The position numbers were made by a program, and so were the translations under genes. Below the pieces are notes generated by a model. That model worked only from the letters and a program-made list of their open reading frames with translations. It had not been told where the DNA came from and made no database searches. Positions 32,103 through 40,689 of a stretch of 40,689 nt of DNA are shown piece after piece. The stretch comes from Microcystis aeruginosa W13-11 (GTDB taxonomy: Bacteria > Cyanobacteriota > Cyanobacteriia > Cyanobacteriales > Microcystaceae): the NCBI GenBank assembly GCA_009995705.1, contig JAADBR010000035.1, positions 1 to 40,689 of the forward strand, read 5' to 3'. Positions within the stretch are counted from its first letter, which is position 1, and every line of letters begins with the position of its first letter.

Positions 32103-32138
32103 TTTCAATCAATGTGCATGGTGCGTTCCCCAAAATCT
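32103..32138 (+). repeat. Degenerate direct repeat, copy 1 (left of mazEF-like pair)
   Basis: TTTCAATC-AATGTGCATGGTGCGTT up to AAAATCT matches 33090-33123 with about five differences and a 2-base gap. It overlaps an inverted repeat GGTGCGTTCCC (32120-32130) / GGAAACGCACC (32166-32176), which has one mismatch. The remaining bases to 32360 contain an imperfect palindrome at 32187-32217 (GCGATCCGCTACGCAG, then CTTCGGCATCGC), a common type of cyanobacterial intergenic repeat. Confidence 0.5.
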
Positions 32139-32360
32139 ATTAGTGGAGCAGTAAGAGCCATATTAGGAAACGCACCCTACAAGATTGCGATCCGCTACGC
32201 AGTGCCTTCGGCATCGCACTACCTTTTTATGTAAAGTCCCAAATCACCGAGGCTATTCCCGTCAGAGTAGCACTGCATTTTGTTAATCTCAGTTAGCACA
32301 CATTATACTAGGTTTACATGATTACGAGCTATCTAACACATGGACGGGTGCAATGATTTG

Positions 32361-32735
32361 TTAGACCTCAAATTCGATTACAGTAGCAATAGCGGCTACA
32401 ATTTCCAGCATTGTAATTTCAGAAACGCTTCCTAATTTATGAATAAACCTTTGTAAATCCACCCCTCTTAGTTGAAGAGTATCAATTGCAGAAGCTTTAT
32501 TCAATCCATTGATACTGTTAGGTTCAATTTTAACGTGCCAGAAATTTGCCGAAAAATAGGTTTTCCAGTCTGTAATAGGAGCAATAAGCTTGATAGGAAG
32601 CTTTCCTACTGAATCGGAACTGATGACGACAGCAGGACGCACTTTTGTGATTTCTGCACCCACAGTAGGATCGAAGTTGACTAGCCAAATTTCTCCACGT
32701 TTTGGCAGCTCAGGGTTAATACTCAATGATGTCAC
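32361..32735 (-). CDS. MazF/PemK-type endoribonuclease toxin
   Basis: 124 aa with the PemK/MazF fold: RGEIWLVNFDPTVGAEITKVRPAVV at the N-terminus (RG, D and the KTRP-like KVRP stretch), VISSD, LIAPITDW, and a C-terminal helix EIVAAIATVI. The conserved Arg and Asp/Thr of the active site are present. It overlaps the upstream gene by 20 bp, the usual antitoxin-first order on this strand. The toxin would cut mRNA when the antitoxin is lost. Full length, no disruption. Confidence 0.9.
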   Translation of the reverse strand: MTSLSINPELPKRGEIWLVNFDPTVGAEITKVRPAVVISSDSVGKLPIKLIAPITDWKTYFSANFWHVKIEPNSINGLNKASAIDTLQLRGVDLQRFIHKLGSVSEITMLEIVAAIATVIEFEV

Positions 32736-33018
32736 CTGCCATTAACTGCTGCCATTCAGAATCTTTTTGATAGTGAGAGAGCATTATATCGGCTTGACTT
32801 TTGAGAATATTCCTCCGTTCAGTCATTGGTAACTTCAGAAAAGCAAGACGCTGTTTTAAGGATGGAGAGATATCTTCCGTGGTAGAAGAATCAGAACTAA
32901 CTTCTTCAAGCAAAATAACTACCTCAACAGTTTGTCCTACAGTCAGTTCTGGAGATTCAATTTCAATTCTATTTCCCGGTAGGACTTTTGCTGTCGTGTA
33001 CAAAGTTGATTTAACCAT
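32716..33018 (-). CDS. Antitoxin partner of the MazF-like toxin
   Basis: 100 aa. The N-terminal 35 residues (STLYTTAKVLPGNRIEIESP, then GQTVEVVILL) look like the beta-rich DNA-binding/dimer domain of AbrB-like or similar cyanobacterial antitoxins. The rest is helical and acidic with LKQRLAFLKLPMTERR. AGAAGG lies 6-7 bp before the ATG. It overlaps the toxin by 20 bp and so is probably co-translated with it. It should neutralise the toxin and repress the pair. The exact family is not certain, but position and size are typical. Confidence 0.75.
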   Translation of the reverse strand: MVKSTLYTTAKVLPGNRIEIESPELTVGQTVEVVILLEEVSSDSSTTEDISPSLKQRLAFLKLPMTERRNILKSQADIMLSHYQKDSEWQQLMAGDIIEY

Positions 33019-33089
33019 TTTAAGCCTTCTCTTTAAGTATTGTTGTTAATGTAGCTTATTAAGATCGGCGACCGCACTTAGACTCACAA

Positions 33090-33123
33090 TTTCAATCTGT
33101 GCCTGGTACGTTTCCAAAAATCT
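33090..33123 (+). repeat. Degenerate direct repeat, copy 2 (right of mazEF-like pair)
   Basis: Same orientation as 32103-32138 and about 85% identical by eye. The two copies bracket the MazF-like toxin and its antitoxin. Confidence 0.45.
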
Positions 33124-33186
33124 CGGCGTTGCTGAATCAAGGTTATGAATGCTAACTGTGCATCGTATCCAAAAGTTAGTGGCTTT

Positions 33187-33324
33187 TCTAGGTTCTGTGT
33201 GATCAGTTTAACTTACAGAGGATCGATCAATCTTTGTGTCCCCTGTGTCTCTGTGGTTCCTTCCACTCGCTTGCTAGGAAGAATGTATCTTAGAATACAT
33301 TTTACCCGCTAAACCTAAGAGGGA
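33187..33324 (+). repeat. Dispersed intergenic repeat, copy 2
   Basis: Same sequence family and orientation as 1593-1714, with about 16 extra bases after TCTTTGTG. It lies between the toxin-antitoxin pair and cbiO. The following bases (33330-33364) contain a short CAGT/GATCA-rich stretch that recurs, with GAAAACTCACATC, at 39730-39760. Confidence 0.75.
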
Positions 33325-33364
33325 CCAGTAATCGGTGAACTGAAAACTCACATCGGATAAGTGA

Positions 33365-34147
33365 TCAGTGATCACTGACTTGTGAGGGCGCATCAGCGAT
33401 CGCACAGTAGGGACGACTATAACAAAGGGGTGTTTCCAAGTCGTGTTGCTCCAAAAATTCCCGATTACTTAAAATCCTAGCGGTTTCTCCCTCAGCTACC
33501 ACCTGACCACGACTTAACACCACCGTGCGATCGCATAATTCTAAAGCCAGATCGAGATCGTGGGTGGCGATCACTTGGGTTTGGGGTAAAGTGGCCAACA
33601 GTTGTATTAATTGCCGACGGGACCGGGGGTCCAGTTGAGCGCTAGGTTCATCAAAAACTAAGACCTCCGGCAACATAGCTAAAACCCCCGCAATGGCCAC
33701 GCGTTTTTTTTCACCCCCCGATAGATTCTGACTGTTTCTCTTACCGTAATGCTGGGAATCCAATCCCACCGCTTGTAAAGCATGATGACAGCGATAGTTG
33801 AGATCCTCTCCCCGAATTCCCTGATTCATCGGGCCAAAAGTCACATCTTCCCAGACAGTGGGCATAAATAGCTGATCGTCGGGGTTTTGGAAGACTAAAC
33901 CGACAAAATTGCGGATATTTTCTAAATTCTCCGGTTTAACTTCGTAGGGACCGACGGTGATTCTACCGGTTTGCGGCGGGAGAATACCGTTAAAATGCAG
34001 TAATAAGGTGGATTTTCCCGATCCATTTGCCCCGACTAAAGCCACCTTTTCCGTAGCTTCAATGGCTAAATTAATACCCTTTAACGCTTCCGTACCGTCA
34101 GGATAGGTATAAACTAGGTTTTCAATAAAAATCGGGTTGTGGTGCAT
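33365..34147 (-). CDS. cbiO: Cobalt/nickel ECF transporter ATP-binding protein
   Basis: 260 aa from the ATG at 34147, 14 bp after the stop of the T-component. The frame is open far upstream inside that gene, but family members begin with a short strand before YTYPDGTEAL, as here. Walker A is GANGSGKST (39-47), the Q-loop VFQNPDDQLF, the signature LSGGEKKR, Walker B VLVFDEP, and the H-loop THDLD. This is the A-component of an energy-coupling-factor importer that powers Co2+ or Ni2+ uptake with the CbiM/N/Q genes upstream. The last gene of the operon. All ATPase motifs intact. Confidence 0.92.
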   Translation of the reverse strand: MHHNPIFIENLVYTYPDGTEALKGINLAIEATEKVALVGANGSGKSTLLLHFNGILPPQTGRITVGPYEVKPENLENIRNFVGLVFQNPDDQLFMPTVWEDVTFGPMNQGIRGEDLNYRCHHALQAVGLDSQHYGKRNSQNLSGGEKKRVAIAGVLAMLPEVLVFDEPSAQLDPRSRRQLIQLLATLPQTQVIATHDLDLALELCDRTVVLSRGQVVAEGETARILSNREFLEQHDLETPLCYSRPYCAIADAPSQVSDH

Positions 34148-34161
34148 GAAAAACGAGACTT

Positions 34162-34935
34162 TTACCTGAGTAGATGTACCATTTGACCCCAGAGGATCAG
34201 AATTACTATACAAATTATAGCGAGATAATCGTTCAGCTTGTTTTGGGGAACCTGTACATAAGGCAAGGAACCAGTGTAACCCCTCGATAACATGGCTTGA
34301 TAAATGCGATCGCCACGTTCGTAGGTACGGATAAATAAAGAGCCGATCATGTGTCCCACTAGCAGCCGCTGCCATCGGGGACTACTCATTAAATTACGCG
34401 CAATTGCTGCCCTTCGCATGGAATTAAATTCAGCGATCAAAACAGCTAGATAACGGTACATAGAAGCTAAAATTGCCACCAATAAAGGGGGAGTTTTCAG
34501 GGTAACTAAGGCTTGTAACAGGTCGGGAATTGCTGTGGTTAAAACCAGAATATTGACCGTACAAAGACAAAGAAAAGCCTTAAAGGCCACACTGCCTAAC
34601 ACCAGCAATCCCTCGCTAGTTATCCGCAAAAATCCCCAAGACCAAAGAATTTCGCCGCCATCACGAAAAAGAGTTCCCAATAAAACCACACCGATAAAGA
34701 CAAATTCGATCGCTACTCTTTGTAAAAGTAGGGGAATAGTCACCCGACTAATCAGAATTAAAATAATTAATCCTAATCCGTAAATCCCCCAAGTTTCCCA
34801 GCTACCATTGGGAGTTAAGGCTGTGGCAAAAACTAACAAAAGAGTCACTAAAACCCTGGTATGGGGCGCAAGTTGCTGCCAAAAACCGCAATTTTGGCGC
34901 TCATTTTCGCGAGAAAAAGTAGCAATGTGGAGCAT
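34162..34935 (-). CDS. cbiQ: Cobalt/nickel ECF transporter T-component
   Basis: 257 aa with five to six transmembrane helices and the two short Arg-containing coupling helices expected of EcfT/CbiQ: a SMRRAAIARN segment and a second RTYERGDRIYQAMLSRGY segment, both of the A-R-G/N type that contacts the ATPase. It joins the ATPase to the substrate-binding CbiM. Lies between the PDGLE gene (82 bp upstream) and cbiO (14 bp downstream), all on the same strand. Complete. Confidence 0.9.
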   Translation of the reverse strand: MLHIATFSRENERQNCGFWQQLAPHTRVLVTLLLVFATALTPNGSWETWGIYGLGLIILILISRVTIPLLLQRVAIEFVFIGVVLLGTLFRDGGEILWSWGFLRITSEGLLVLGSVAFKAFLCLCTVNILVLTTAIPDLLQALVTLKTPPLLVAILASMYRYLAVLIAEFNSMRRAAIARNLMSSPRWQRLLVGHMIGSLFIRTYERGDRIYQAMLSRGYTGSLPYVQVPQNKLNDYLAIICIVILILWGQMVHLLR

Positions 34936-35017
34936 TTATTCAGTGATCAGTTAGAAAGGGGATATGGAGTTTTAGGAAAATTTCAGCTAAATGCCCCACT
35001 TCTCGACTCCTATCTCT

Positions 35018-35341
35018 TTATTCCTGATTTTGGGATTTTGGTATCACTAATTTACCGATACCCCAAGCGATGCCGAAAGTGGCAAGAGTTCCCAGAAAAC
35101 CAGCGAGGGGAGTGGCGATACCTTGGGGAACACCTTTGAGGGCATAACCATCAAAAATTCGGGCGAAAGGTAATTGATTACCGAGGGCGTTGGCGTCTTC
35201 TTTTTGGCTAAATTGCAAGTCTTCCGCCACTCGATCGAGTCCGTCGGGATCGGGACTGGCAAAGGGAGAAAGAAAAACAGCGATAATTAGGGATAATACC
35301 AGGCAAATGAAGAAAAATTGGCTATTTCTGCGAATATTCAT
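35018..35341 (-). CDS. PDGLE-domain protein (CbiN/NikN-like component)
   Basis: 107 aa with an N-terminal membrane helix (FFICLVLSLIIAVFLSPFA), then the name-giving SPDPDGLDRVAEDL near residues 29-42, an external loop, and a second helix at the C-terminus. PDGLE proteins take the place of CbiN/NikN, the small auxiliary subunit that two-part Co/Ni ECF transporters need beside CbiM. It begins 28 bp after cbiM, clearly in the same operon. No metal-specific residues can be read. Confidence 0.88.
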   Translation of the reverse strand: MNIRRNSQFFFICLVLSLIIAVFLSPFASPDPDGLDRVAEDLQFSQKEDANALGNQLPFARIFDGYALKGVPQGIATPLAGFLGTLATFGIAWGIGKLVIPKSQNQE

Positions 35342-35369
35342 CGACTTAATTGCTTTATTGACGAGAAGC

Positions 35370-36098
35370 TTAGGAAGGAGAAACAGAAGTATTAACGGAA
35401 TGGGGCGGATCGTAGAGCAGATCGGGACGGGTTCGCCAGATATAACCGACAGCGAAAACGGTAATCACCGCTTCCCCGATACCGATGAGGATATGCCAAG
35501 ATAACATGGCAAAAAGGGCGACCAAAGGCGGTATAGTCCCCGATAAAGCCAATTGCAGAGCGCAAGCTAACGCCGCCACCACCACACTTGTCCAAGCAGC
35601 CACGGCAACAGCGATCGCCATACTGCGCCAACTATTAAAACCAAGGGCTTTTCTAATCCCCAGATAGAGATAATAACCGCCAAACGTCCCGATCAGACCC
35701 ATATTGACGATATTTGCCCCTAAAACCGTTAAACCGCCATCTTGAAAAAATAAAGCCTGAACAATAAAAACCACCGCCATCACCAGAGAACCCGCCCAGG
35801 GACCGAGTAAAACCCCCGCGAGGGTCCCCCCTAACAAATGTCCGGAGGTTCCCCCCGGAATGGGAAAATTAATCATCTGGGCGGCAAAAATAAAGGCGGC
35901 ACAAACTCCCATCAAAGGTACAGCCCGTTCAGCGTAGTGACCGCGCACTTTTTTGAGAGAAAAGCCAATCAGGACAACGGCAATTATCCAAGTAAATAGA
36001 CTCACCGGTGGACTCAAAAAGCCGTCGGGTATATGGAGGGCGAGATAAGGGGTCAGGAGAGGGTGAAACAAACCAACCCCTAGAAAATTAACAGACAT
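35370..36098 (-). CDS. cbiM: Cobalt/nickel ECF transporter substrate-binding component
   Basis: 242 aa, seven to eight helices. HIPDGFL (about residues 22-28), the family's metal-binding N-terminal motif, is preceded by a 21-residue hydrophobic leader, MSVNFLGVGLFHPLLTPYLA, instead of a lone Met. In most family members the His directly follows Met and binds the metal with the free amino group, so here a leader may have to be cleaved. PGGTSGHLLGG is a second conserved motif. AAGGAG precedes the ATG closely. It could import Ni2+ (urease, hydrogenase) or Co2+ (cobalamin); the sequence alone does not decide, and the gene could equally be named nikM. It is the first gene of the operon. Confidence 0.9.
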   Translation of the reverse strand: MSVNFLGVGLFHPLLTPYLALHIPDGFLSPPVSLFTWIIAVVLIGFSLKKVRGHYAERAVPLMGVCAAFIFAAQMINFPIPGGTSGHLLGGTLAGVLLGPWAGSLVMAVVFIVQALFFQDGGLTVLGANIVNMGLIGTFGGYYLYLGIRKALGFNSWRSMAIAVAVAAWTSVVVAALACALQLALSGTIPPLVALFAMLSWHILIGIGEAVITVFAVGYIWRTRPDLLYDPPHSVNTSVSPS

Positions 36099-36519
36099 TA
36101 AAATTCAGTCTCCTTGGCAATTTGGGTTCAAGATTTCCATAGAATTGCGTCGCTAGGACGGAAAAGTCCTCTCTTCTAGTGGATAACTAACCGCTTCATT
36201 CTACAATGCCCTCTCTGGGGATTTAAACCCTTTAGCTTCTTAAGAATTTCTGTTATTTTTCCGATCATCAGGGTTTAGCTATTAGCCAAAATCTCAATTA
36301 TTCTCAAGCAGTCAAGTTCTTTAAATTATTATTAAATTTAGAGCTTTTTTCGGTTTTTATGCTGGTTCTTAATCAGTTATCAGTTAGAAGAGGCTGGTGA
36401 CTACATTGGCTACGCGATCGGTAGTCAGGGTAGTGTTTTAATTGGTTTAGAGGTCAACTAATGATAAGCTATCAGAGATAACCCCCTCTTTTTCGCTTTT
36501 TCTAGCTTGGTGTGAAACC
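36099..36519. other. 421-bp divergent intergenic region (cbiM / deaminase)
   Basis: Contains the promoters of both divergent genes. I looked for a cobalamin riboswitch upstream of cbiM and see no B12-box-like element; GGACTTTTCCGTCC (minus strand, around 36156-36170) is a small hairpin. Otherwise AT-rich sequence without recognisable features. Confidence 0.5.
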
Positions 36520-37056
36520 GTGATCAACTCTGAGGAAAAAAGACCGACTTGGGACGAATATTTTTTAATGATCGCTAAATTAGCCGCCACCAGATCCACC
36601 TGTTTAGCCTTTCCCGTCGGTGCGGTAATTGTCAAAGATCGGCAGGTTTTAGCCACGGGTTACAATGGTTCTCCATCGGGAACGGTTCATTGTACGGCCC
36701 AGGGTTTTTGTTATCCCGGTTTGAGAACCTGTCGGGAATCCGGAGAAATTCCCTCTCGGGCAATTCATGCTGAAGCTAATGCGATCGCTCAAGCAGCTAA
36801 ACACGGTATTTCCACCCAAGGAGCTAGTATCTACGTTACCTTAGAACCCTGCATTTCCTGTTTAAAACTAATTATTTCTTCGGGAATTAAAGAAGTTTTT
36901 TACGAAGCGGATTTTAATAGTGGCACAAAAGCCATCTTAAGGGATTCTTTTCTAGAAACGGGGATTATTAAGTATAAAAAGATTTATTTATCAGAAGAAA
37001 TGGCTAGTCATGCGGCCTTATTTTTATTAAATCCCATTTCGATCGATCCCAGGTAG
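36520..37056 (+). CDS. Deoxycytidylate deaminase-like protein (ComE family)
   Basis: 178 aa zinc deaminase. HAEAN with His83 (zinc) and Glu85 (proton shuttle), and PCISC with Cys111 and Cys114 (zinc), are all present. The N-terminal [16 protein letters not shown] and the insert with YNGSPSG and GLRTCRESG are typical of dCMP deaminases, which supply dUMP for thymidylate synthesis. The start is GTG at 36520, giving [14 protein letters not shown]; a GTG eight bases earlier leads to a stop. Stands alone, followed 21 bp later by the BrnT gene. A role other than dCMP deamination (another cytosine nucleotide) is possible. Confidence 0.88.
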   Translation: MINSEEKRPTWDEYFLMIAKLAATRSTCLAFPVGAVIVKDRQVLATGYNGSPSGTVHCTAQGFCYPGLRTCRESGEIPSRAIHAEANAIAQAAKHGISTQGASIYVTLEPCISCLKLIISSGIKEVFYEADFNSGTKAILRDSFLETGIIKYKKIYLSEEMASHAALFLLNPISIDPR

Positions 37057-37077
37057 TTATCCTCAACGGCGACATCA

Positions 37078-37407
37078 ATGACGACCCCGCAACTTTTCGA
37101 GTGGGATGAAAATACGCGTCAGGCTAATATAGAAAAACACGGCATAGATTTCGCCGACCTGGAAGCGATTTTTAGGGGTCCAATAATTGAGCGCGTGGAT
37201 ACCCGTCAGAATTACGGCGAAATTCGAGTGATTCTAGTGGGTACAATCGATAATATCGTTTTGGTGGTGGTTTATACATGGCGTGGCTCGGTTCGTCGAA
37301 TAATTAGTGCTAGGAGGGCCAACAACCGTGAACGAAGAACATATTACCAGAGTCACCCGCGAACAGTGGGCGAAGTTGAAAGGCAAAACGAACTGGGAGA
37401 AAGTTAA
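37078..37407 (+). CDS. brnT: BrnT family toxin
   Basis: 109 aa. The first 80 residues are the BrnT ribonuclease fold: LFEWDENTRQANIEKHGIDF, then EAIF, a strand VDTRQNYGEIR, and IISARRANNRERRTYY. The WDxxK..N..KHGI and ISARrA..rEr motifs are diagnostic. It is a RelE-like toxin that is paired with BrnA; here BrnA overlaps its 3' end by 80 bp in another frame. The C-terminal 25 residues beyond RTYY are longer than in many BrnT proteins, because of this overlap. Both genes complete. Confidence 0.9.
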   Translation: MTTPQLFEWDENTRQANIEKHGIDFADLEAIFRGPIIERVDTRQNYGEIRVILVGTIDNIVLVVVYTWRGSVRRIISARRANNRERRTYYQSHPRTVGEVERQNELGES

Positions 37408-37525
37408 AGGGATGAGTGAGGCGGAAATTGCCAAAAACGCCCTAGAAGACCCCGATAATCCCCCGCTGCCAGCTGATTTTTTCGATGAAGTTCTGGAATG
37501 CGCCCCGGGTTCCTTGAATCCCTAA
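37328..37525 (+). CDS. brnA: BrnA family antitoxin
   Basis: 65 aa from GTG at 37328, with AGGAGG at 37312-37317 upstream; an in-frame start at 37307 precedes that ribosome site and is less likely. MNEEHITRVTREQWAKLKG and then DNPPLPADFFDEVLE match the short BrnA antitoxins; BrnA carries a ribbon-helix-helix region that represses the operon. The large overlap with brnT (80 bp) keeps expression coupled. Confidence 0.85.
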   Translation: MNEEHITRVTREQWAKLKGKTNWEKVKGMSEAEIAKNALEDPDNPPLPADFFDEVLECAPGSLNP

Positions 37526-37562
37526 CCCTCCGATTAGTAACTGGATTTGGGGATTTTATCGG

Positions 37563-37592
37563 GGGCTGTATTAGCCTAGACTAACACAGCCC
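37563..37592. terminator. Probable two-way terminator between brnA and gyrB
   Basis: GGGCTGTATTAG (37563-37574) and CTAACACAGCCC (37581-37592) form a 12-bp stem with one mismatch and a 6-base loop. It lies between the 3' ends of convergent genes. No long T-run on either side. Confidence 0.55.
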
Positions 37593-37603
37593 GAAGTTAC
37601 GGT

Positions 37604-39758
<2,155 letters not shown>

Positions 39759-40466
39759 TCAAATGTCATCCTCAAATTTATAACCGACACCGACTACAGT
39801 TTTGATAAAGATCGGATTAGCAGGATCGGGTTCTACTTTTTTGCGTAAGCGTCGGATATGGGTATCTACTACCCTTTCATCGCCAAAAAAATCATTTCCC
39901 CAGAGATTATCGATTAATTGGGTGCGACTCCAGACGCGATTGGGATAACTAACAAAGGTAGCGAGTAGATTAAATTCTAAGGTGGTTAAATCGAGGGTTT
40001 CCTCTGGCATTCTCTCCAATTTACGAACAGCAGAATGTTGATCTAAGTCGATAATAAAATGACGGCTGCGATGGATTTGTTGCGGTTGACTATCGTGTCT
40101 TAAACTACGTCTTAATAAAGCTCTTACGCGAGCGGTTAATTCCCGGGGACTAAAGGGTTTGACCATATAATCATCGGCTCCCGTAGATAGACCGATAATG
40201 CGATCAATTTCTTCTCCCCTAGCGGTTAACATTAAAATATAGGGGTCTTTTGTTCCAGGTTTTTGGCGAATTCTAGCACACAATTCCAGTCCGTCTAATT
40301 CCGGTAACATTAAATCTAAAATCACTAAGTCTGGTTGCTTTTGATAAAATAGTTCTAGTCCTACCCTACCATTATAAGCCAGATGACAAGTAAAGGATTC
40401 CCGCTCTAAAGTTTGCTGAATCAAATGGGCGATTTCAATTTCATCTTCGATAATAACGATATCCAT
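39759..40466 (-). CDS. OmpR/PhoB family response regulator
   Basis: 235 aa from ATG 40466; an earlier ATG at 40508 adds 14 hydrophobic residues that are not part of the receiver. Receiver domain: acidic pocket EDE (7-9), phospho-acceptor Asp51 in VILDLMLPELDG, Thr in MLTARG, and Lys in YMVKPFS. The C-terminal winged-helix domain is of the OmpR type, with LTTLEFNLLATF, the recognition helix region DERVVDTHIRRLRKKV and a final VGVGYKF. A two-component transcription regulator; no sensor kinase lies within the window. The specific ortholog among cyanobacterial regulators cannot be named with confidence. A palindromic tandem repeat lies just upstream of its start. Confidence 0.9.
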   Translation of the reverse strand: MDIVIIEDEIEIAHLIQQTLERESFTCHLAYNGRVGLELFYQKQPDLVILDLMLPELDGLELCARIRQKPGTKDPYILMLTARGEEIDRIIGLSTGADDYMVKPFSPRELTARVRALLRRSLRHDSQPQQIHRSRHFIIDLDQHSAVRKLERMPEETLDLTTLEFNLLATFVSYPNRVWSRTQLIDNLWGNDFFGDERVVDTHIRRLRKKVEPDPANPIFIKTVVGVGYKFEDDI

Positions 40467-40516
40467 ACAAAGGAAAAAGTTTACAAATATCTGGGCACAT
40501 TTTAACATATTAAGTA

Positions 40517-40689
40517 GGGGGCGCTGATCCCCCCTTGATCCCCCCTTGATAAGGGGGGCGCTGATCCCCCCTTGATCCCCCCTTGATAAGGGGGGTGCGG
40601 ATCCCCCCTTAGTCCCCCCTTGATAAGGGGGGTGCGGATCCCCCCTTAGTCCCCCCTTGATAAGGGGGGTGCGGATCCCCCCTTAGTCC
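40517..40689. repeat. 38-bp palindromic tandem repeat, about 4.5 units, running off the edge
   Basis: Units of 38 bp built from GGGGGG, a 7-base spacer, CCCCCC, five bases, CCCCCC and TTGATAAG. Each unit contains the palindrome CCCCCCTTGATAAGGGGGG. The first two units have CGCTGAT with TTGAT spacers, the later ones TGCGGAT with TTAGT, so two variants were amplified. It starts 51 bp upstream of the response regulator ATG and continues beyond the window. Confidence 0.9.

Noticed and set aside
34148..34375. 76-residue N-terminal extension of CbiO
   Set aside because: It lies within the cbiQ gene in another frame; the ABC protein start at 34147 matches the family.
36099..36300. Cobalamin or nickel/cobalt riboswitch upstream of cbiM
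   Set aside because: Looked for conserved box sequences and nested helices and saw none that I could support.

Overview
The window looks like a cyanobacterial chromosome segment, most likely Microcystis or a close relative. The reasons are about twelve HIP1 octamers (GCGATCGC) seen by eye, cyanobacterial-type GyrB, GH57, HEAT-repeat and PEP-CTERM proteins, many small terminal-inverted-repeat elements with TA target sites, and several decayed insertion sequences and toxin-antitoxin pairs. The species is inference; no marker rRNA is present.

Region 1 (1-11.3 kb) is an accessory surface-polysaccharide locus, all on the + strand. After a partial Uma2 gene come an NAD-dependent sugar epimerase, a large GT-C-like membrane glycosyltransferase, a 5'-truncated sugar C-methyltransferase, then a tight four-gene cassette (ThDP enzyme, HpcH/HpaI-like aldolase, SDR, dehydroquinate-synthase-like cyclase), then GtrA and GtrB-like genes. 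The cassette is bracketed by two 97-bp, 98% identical MITEs in opposite orientation. The set suggests synthesis of an unusual, possibly branched or carbocyclic, sugar and its transfer by a GtrA/GtrB/GT-C three-component system. It ends in a RelE/ParE-type toxin-antitoxin pair, a 5' relic of a second SDR, and an IS701-type transposase killed by two stops.

Region 2 (12.9-18.7 kb) is a complete GH57 gene whose 3' end is duplicated about 3.4 kb downstream. Between the two copies lies an AccI-like restriction-modification pair: an intact N6-adenine methyltransferase and an endonuclease gene split by one in-frame TGA. The second GH57 tail carries a 94-bp MITE, and the first tail gives the exact empty site. 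This is the best resolved insertion history in the window.

Region 3 (18.8-29.8 kb) holds a DUF1576 membrane protein, a frameshifted IS605/IS1341-type TnpB element, a Na+/phosphate symporter with a candidate Pho box, a 1629-residue secreted nuclease/5'-nucleotidase with RTX tail, a PEP-CTERM protein and a decayed divergent IS605-type tnpA/tnpB pair. The symporter and nuclease together suggest scavenging of phosphate from extracellular nucleic acids.

Region 4 (29.8-40.7 kb) is mostly core: a HEAT-repeat protein, a CbiMNQO-type cobalt/nickel importer, a dCMP deaminase-like protein, gyrB and an OmpR-type response regulator. MazEF-like and BrnTA pairs, a DUF4926 gene with a stop at codon 4, MITEs and repeats lie between them. 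A 38-bp palindromic tandem repeat runs off the right edge. No tRNA, rRNA or CRISPR array was recognised.
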